A stretch of 10,347 bases of DNA, taken from contig CASFKH010000088.1 in NCBI GenBank assembly GCA_949295235.1, forward strand, positions 1 through 10,347, given 5' to 3'. Of this stretch, positions 8,022 through 10,347 are shown in pieces. This stretch comes from an uncultured Ureaplasma sp. (GTDB lineage Bacteria > Bacillota_I > Bacilli_A > Mycoplasmatales > Mycoplasmoidaceae). The notes beneath the pieces were generated by a model. The model did no database searches. It was not told where the DNA came from and saw only the letters and a program-made list of their open reading frames with translations. The position numbers and the translations under genes were made by a program. The number at the start of each line of letters is the position of its first letter. Position 1 is the stretch's first letter.

Positions 8022-9191
8022 ATGCAAAAATTGAAAAAAAACAAGCAATCTTTATTTAAATGTAGATCTCAACATTTACCAGTTGCATTAACCGGTTTAT
8101 CTCTAGGGATTTCTGGATTAGCGACTGCATTAGATTTGATATTAAGAAATAATGTAAATTGTGATTATAATAATTTTAATGGTTGATGAATTTCTATACC
8201 ATTATTTTTAATAGTTACTATAATTATAATTCTAGTTAGTTTTAAGCATGTTTTACATCCAAAGGTTGTATTATTTGATGCAAAAAATCCTCTAACCTCT
8301 TCATTTTTGCCAACATATAGTATGACAATAATGTGTATTGGTGGTTTTTTAGCAGGTTGACAATATGATAAAGGTGATGTACCACCATTGCAAGTAATAG
8401 GCGCTATTATTATGTGTATCGGGGTTTTGATCCATTTTATATTTATTTTCTTATTCTCCTTTTTTGTATTAAAAAAACATAAATGACACTCAGATTCAAT
8501 GTATGGATCTTGATTTGTACCAATGGTTGGAATTACAACTGCTTCAACATTTGCAGGAAGATTCAATAGCAATATTTTACCTCTTGAATTTTTCCAAGCT
8601 ATTTGATTTTTTGGATTTGTATCTTTTATTATTCTTTTTCCTATTATTACTTATTCTTTATTATTTAAGAAAAAAGCCGATAATGAAAAATTTCCTTCAA
8701 TTGCTGTAAATTTTGCTCCTCCAAATTTATTATTAGCAAGCTTTTGCCAATCATTTGCAATACCTTCAACTAAACCTGGAAATACTATTTTTGACTTCAA
8801 TTCTAATGCATTCATTAATGTTATATTAATTTTATTAATGTGTTTTGGGCTTGTTTATACAATTATTCTGTATTTATTCATAATTAGAATATTCTGAAAT
8901 AATAAATTTGCTTATATTTTTGCATCAATTACATTTCCATTAGCAATAGGATGTATTGCTACAACTAATGTTGGTATGTATTTTGATAAGCTTTATATTA
9001 ATAATCCAACTTCTTTATTCTTTTCTCAAATTAGTCAATGTTGCTTAATTTTAGGTTATATATTCACAGCAATTGCAACAATTTTAATTTGTTATGTAAT
9101 GGTTAGATTTTTTATAAAATCTTGACACATTATGTTTTCAAACAAGTATGATAATGTTAAGCATGAATGTTATTGTCAAAAAAAGGAGTAA
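8022..9191 (+). CDS. TDT (TehA/Mae1/SLAC1-like) family membrane transporter
   Basis: The 389-residue product has about ten hydrophobic helices, at roughly residues 20-42, 55-77, 95-114, 122-150, 163-180, 187-215, 226-246, 264-291, 297-318 and 334-364. This is the number typical of the tellurite-resistance/dicarboxylate transporter family, whose members carry anions such as C4-dicarboxylates, sulfite, nitrate or chloride. Family-like features are LPVALTGLSLGISGLATAL at the start of helix 1, and HPKVVLFDAKNPLTSSFLP before helix 3, a position where relatives have a conserved Pro and Phe. The substrate cannot be told from sequence. TGA Trp codons occur throughout (for example Trp55-Trp56). The short C-terminal tail contains His-Glu-Cys-Tyr-Cys. 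The stop lies 3 bases before cysS, and the cysS Shine-Dalgarno is inside this gene. The family assignment is by helix pattern and partial motifs. Confidence 0.75.
9182..9188 (+). promoter_or_regulatory. Shine-Dalgarno site of cysS
   Basis: AAAGGAG lies 6 bases before the cysS ATG and overlaps the last codons of the transporter gene, which supports co-transcription and fixes the cysS start. Confidence 0.85.
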
Positions 9192-9194
9192 ATA

Positions 9195-10347
9195 ATGATT
9201 AAATTATATGATTCAAGAACTAATAAGTATATTGAATTAAACGAACCAGAAATTAGTATATACAATTGTGGTCCAACAGTATATAATCATATTCATATTG
9301 GCAATGCTCGTCCTTTAATTACATTTGATGTTTTAGTAAGATTATTAGAATATAAAAAAATACCTTATAAATATATACAAAATATAACTGATATTGATGA
9401 CAAAATTATAAATGAATCAGCAAAACAAAATATAAATGAATTAGAATTGAGTTCATATTATATGAATCAATATTTTGAAATTAAAAACAAATTAAATACA
9501 ATTCCAATGATAAATCCAAAAGTCAGTGACAATATTGACGGAATAATAGACTATATAAATTTATTAGTTAATAATAATTCTGCTTACATCGAGGAAGGTG
9601 ATGTGTATTTTAATACATCCTCTATTGCTCAATATGGTGAAATTTCAAAGAGAAAACCAAATGAATTGATGATGGGAGCAAGAGTTGAAATTGACAAAAA
9701 AAAGCATAATGAAAATGACTTTATTTTGTGAAAAAAAACTGATAAAGGTTTAAATTGATCAACAAAATGATCAATTGGAAGACCTGGTTGACACTCTGAA
9801 TGTTCATACCTAATAAATAAATACATTGGCAAACAAGTTACAATTCATGGTGGAGGAATGGATTTAAAATTTCCTCATCATGAAAATGAAAATGCACAAA
9901 ATATGGCATTATATAATTGTTCATTAGCAAAAATTTGAATGCATGTTGGAATGATTAATATTGATAATGAAAAAATGTCAAAATCATTAAATAATTTTAT
10001 CCTTGTAAAGGATATATTAGAAAAGTTTTCTTATCAATCATTAAGATGATTTTTTTATCAATCTGGTTACTCAAATCCTTTAAATTATTCAAATGCGATA
10101 ATGGAACAAATGCAAAATGAAATTGCAAAGTTTAAAAATGCAATTAATTTTGCTAAAACCACATTAATTATCAACGATATTGAATTTAAACCTCACAGTT
10201 TGATTTCTAAAGATTTTCGACTTGCCTTAGAGGACAATTTAAACTTAATTAATGCAATTACTGATTTATATAAATTAAATAAAGAATTAAATAATGAAAT
10301 TAAAAATAAAAATTTTAATAGAATTAATGATTTACTTTTTATTTTAA
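9195..10347 (+). CDS. cysS: Cysteine--tRNA ligase (3' end outside window)
   Basis: CysRS is a class I synthetase that charges tRNA-Cys; it needs a zinc ion to select cysteine. The 384 visible codons cover the catalytic core and part of the C-terminal helical region; the frame is open at the window end. The zinc ligands are present: Cys25 (NCGPTVY), Cys203 (GWHSEC), His228 and Glu232 (FPHHENE). The ATP motifs are HIGN at 34-37 (the HIGN form is usual in Gram-positive CysRS) and KMSKS at 260-264. The start is fixed by a strong Shine-Dalgarno and gives the normal [11 protein letters not shown] opening. TGA encodes Trp at 9729, 9789 and other sites. It lies 3 bases after the transporter gene. Confidence 0.96.

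Noticed and set aside
8165-8572. A 135-codon open frame on the minus strand
   Set aside because: It lies entirely within the transporter gene, has no recognisable features, and is a low-complexity antisense shadow.
8503-8709. A 68-codon Leu-rich open frame on the plus strand
   Set aside because: It is an out-of-frame reading of transporter helices; Leu richness reflects TTA/TTT-rich DNA.
1-10347. CRISPR arrays, insertion sequences, tRNA or rRNA genes, phage or defence genes
   Set aside because: Reading by eye found no regularly spaced repeats, transposase motifs or cloverleaf-like GC-richer segments; nearly all bases are in housekeeping genes.

Overview
The window is a stretch of Mollicutes (Mycoplasma/Ureaplasma-like) chromosome. 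It is extremely AT-rich, genes are packed with overlaps of a few bases, and almost every tryptophan in conserved proteins is encoded by TGA (genetic code 4). Read with TGA as Trp, every conserved gene is intact; with the standard code infB, tkt, deoC, alaS and cysS would look broken. I cannot name the species; the metabolic content (transketolase, DeoC, an HPr-like protein lacking its histidine) fits a reduced-genome mycoplasma.

Layout. (1) Positions 1-4054, plus strand, one compact cluster: the 3' end of infB, rbfA (11-base overlap), a 132-residue three-helix membrane protein of unknown function (1-base TAATG overlap), an HPr-fold protein with Asp in place of the catalytic His15, tkt (16-base overlap) and deoC (8-base overlap). 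The first two genes serve translation initiation and 30S maturation. The last two feed pentose and deoxyribose phosphates into glycolysis. (2) Positions 4055-4424: an inverted repeat, probably a two-way terminator, then rpsT (ribosomal protein S20) on the minus strand. (3) Positions 4425-4504: a short divergent promoter region. (4) Positions 4505-7902, plus strand: an unrecognised 91-residue protein, alaS, and ruvX, tightly spaced. (5) Positions 7903-8021: an AT-only gap with weak hairpins and a double TATAAT box ending 7 bases before the next ATG. (6) Positions 8022-10347: a ten-helix TDT/SLAC1-type transporter directly followed by cysS, which runs off the window end.

Most of this is core housekeeping. 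I found no CRISPR array, transposon, tRNA, rRNA or evident new defence system. The most interesting element is the Crh-like HPr homologue (Ser46 kept, His15 replaced by Asp) that overlaps tkt; it may be a regulatory rather than a phosphotransfer protein. Second-tier items are the two unknown small genes and the possibly leaderless transporter-cysS transcript.
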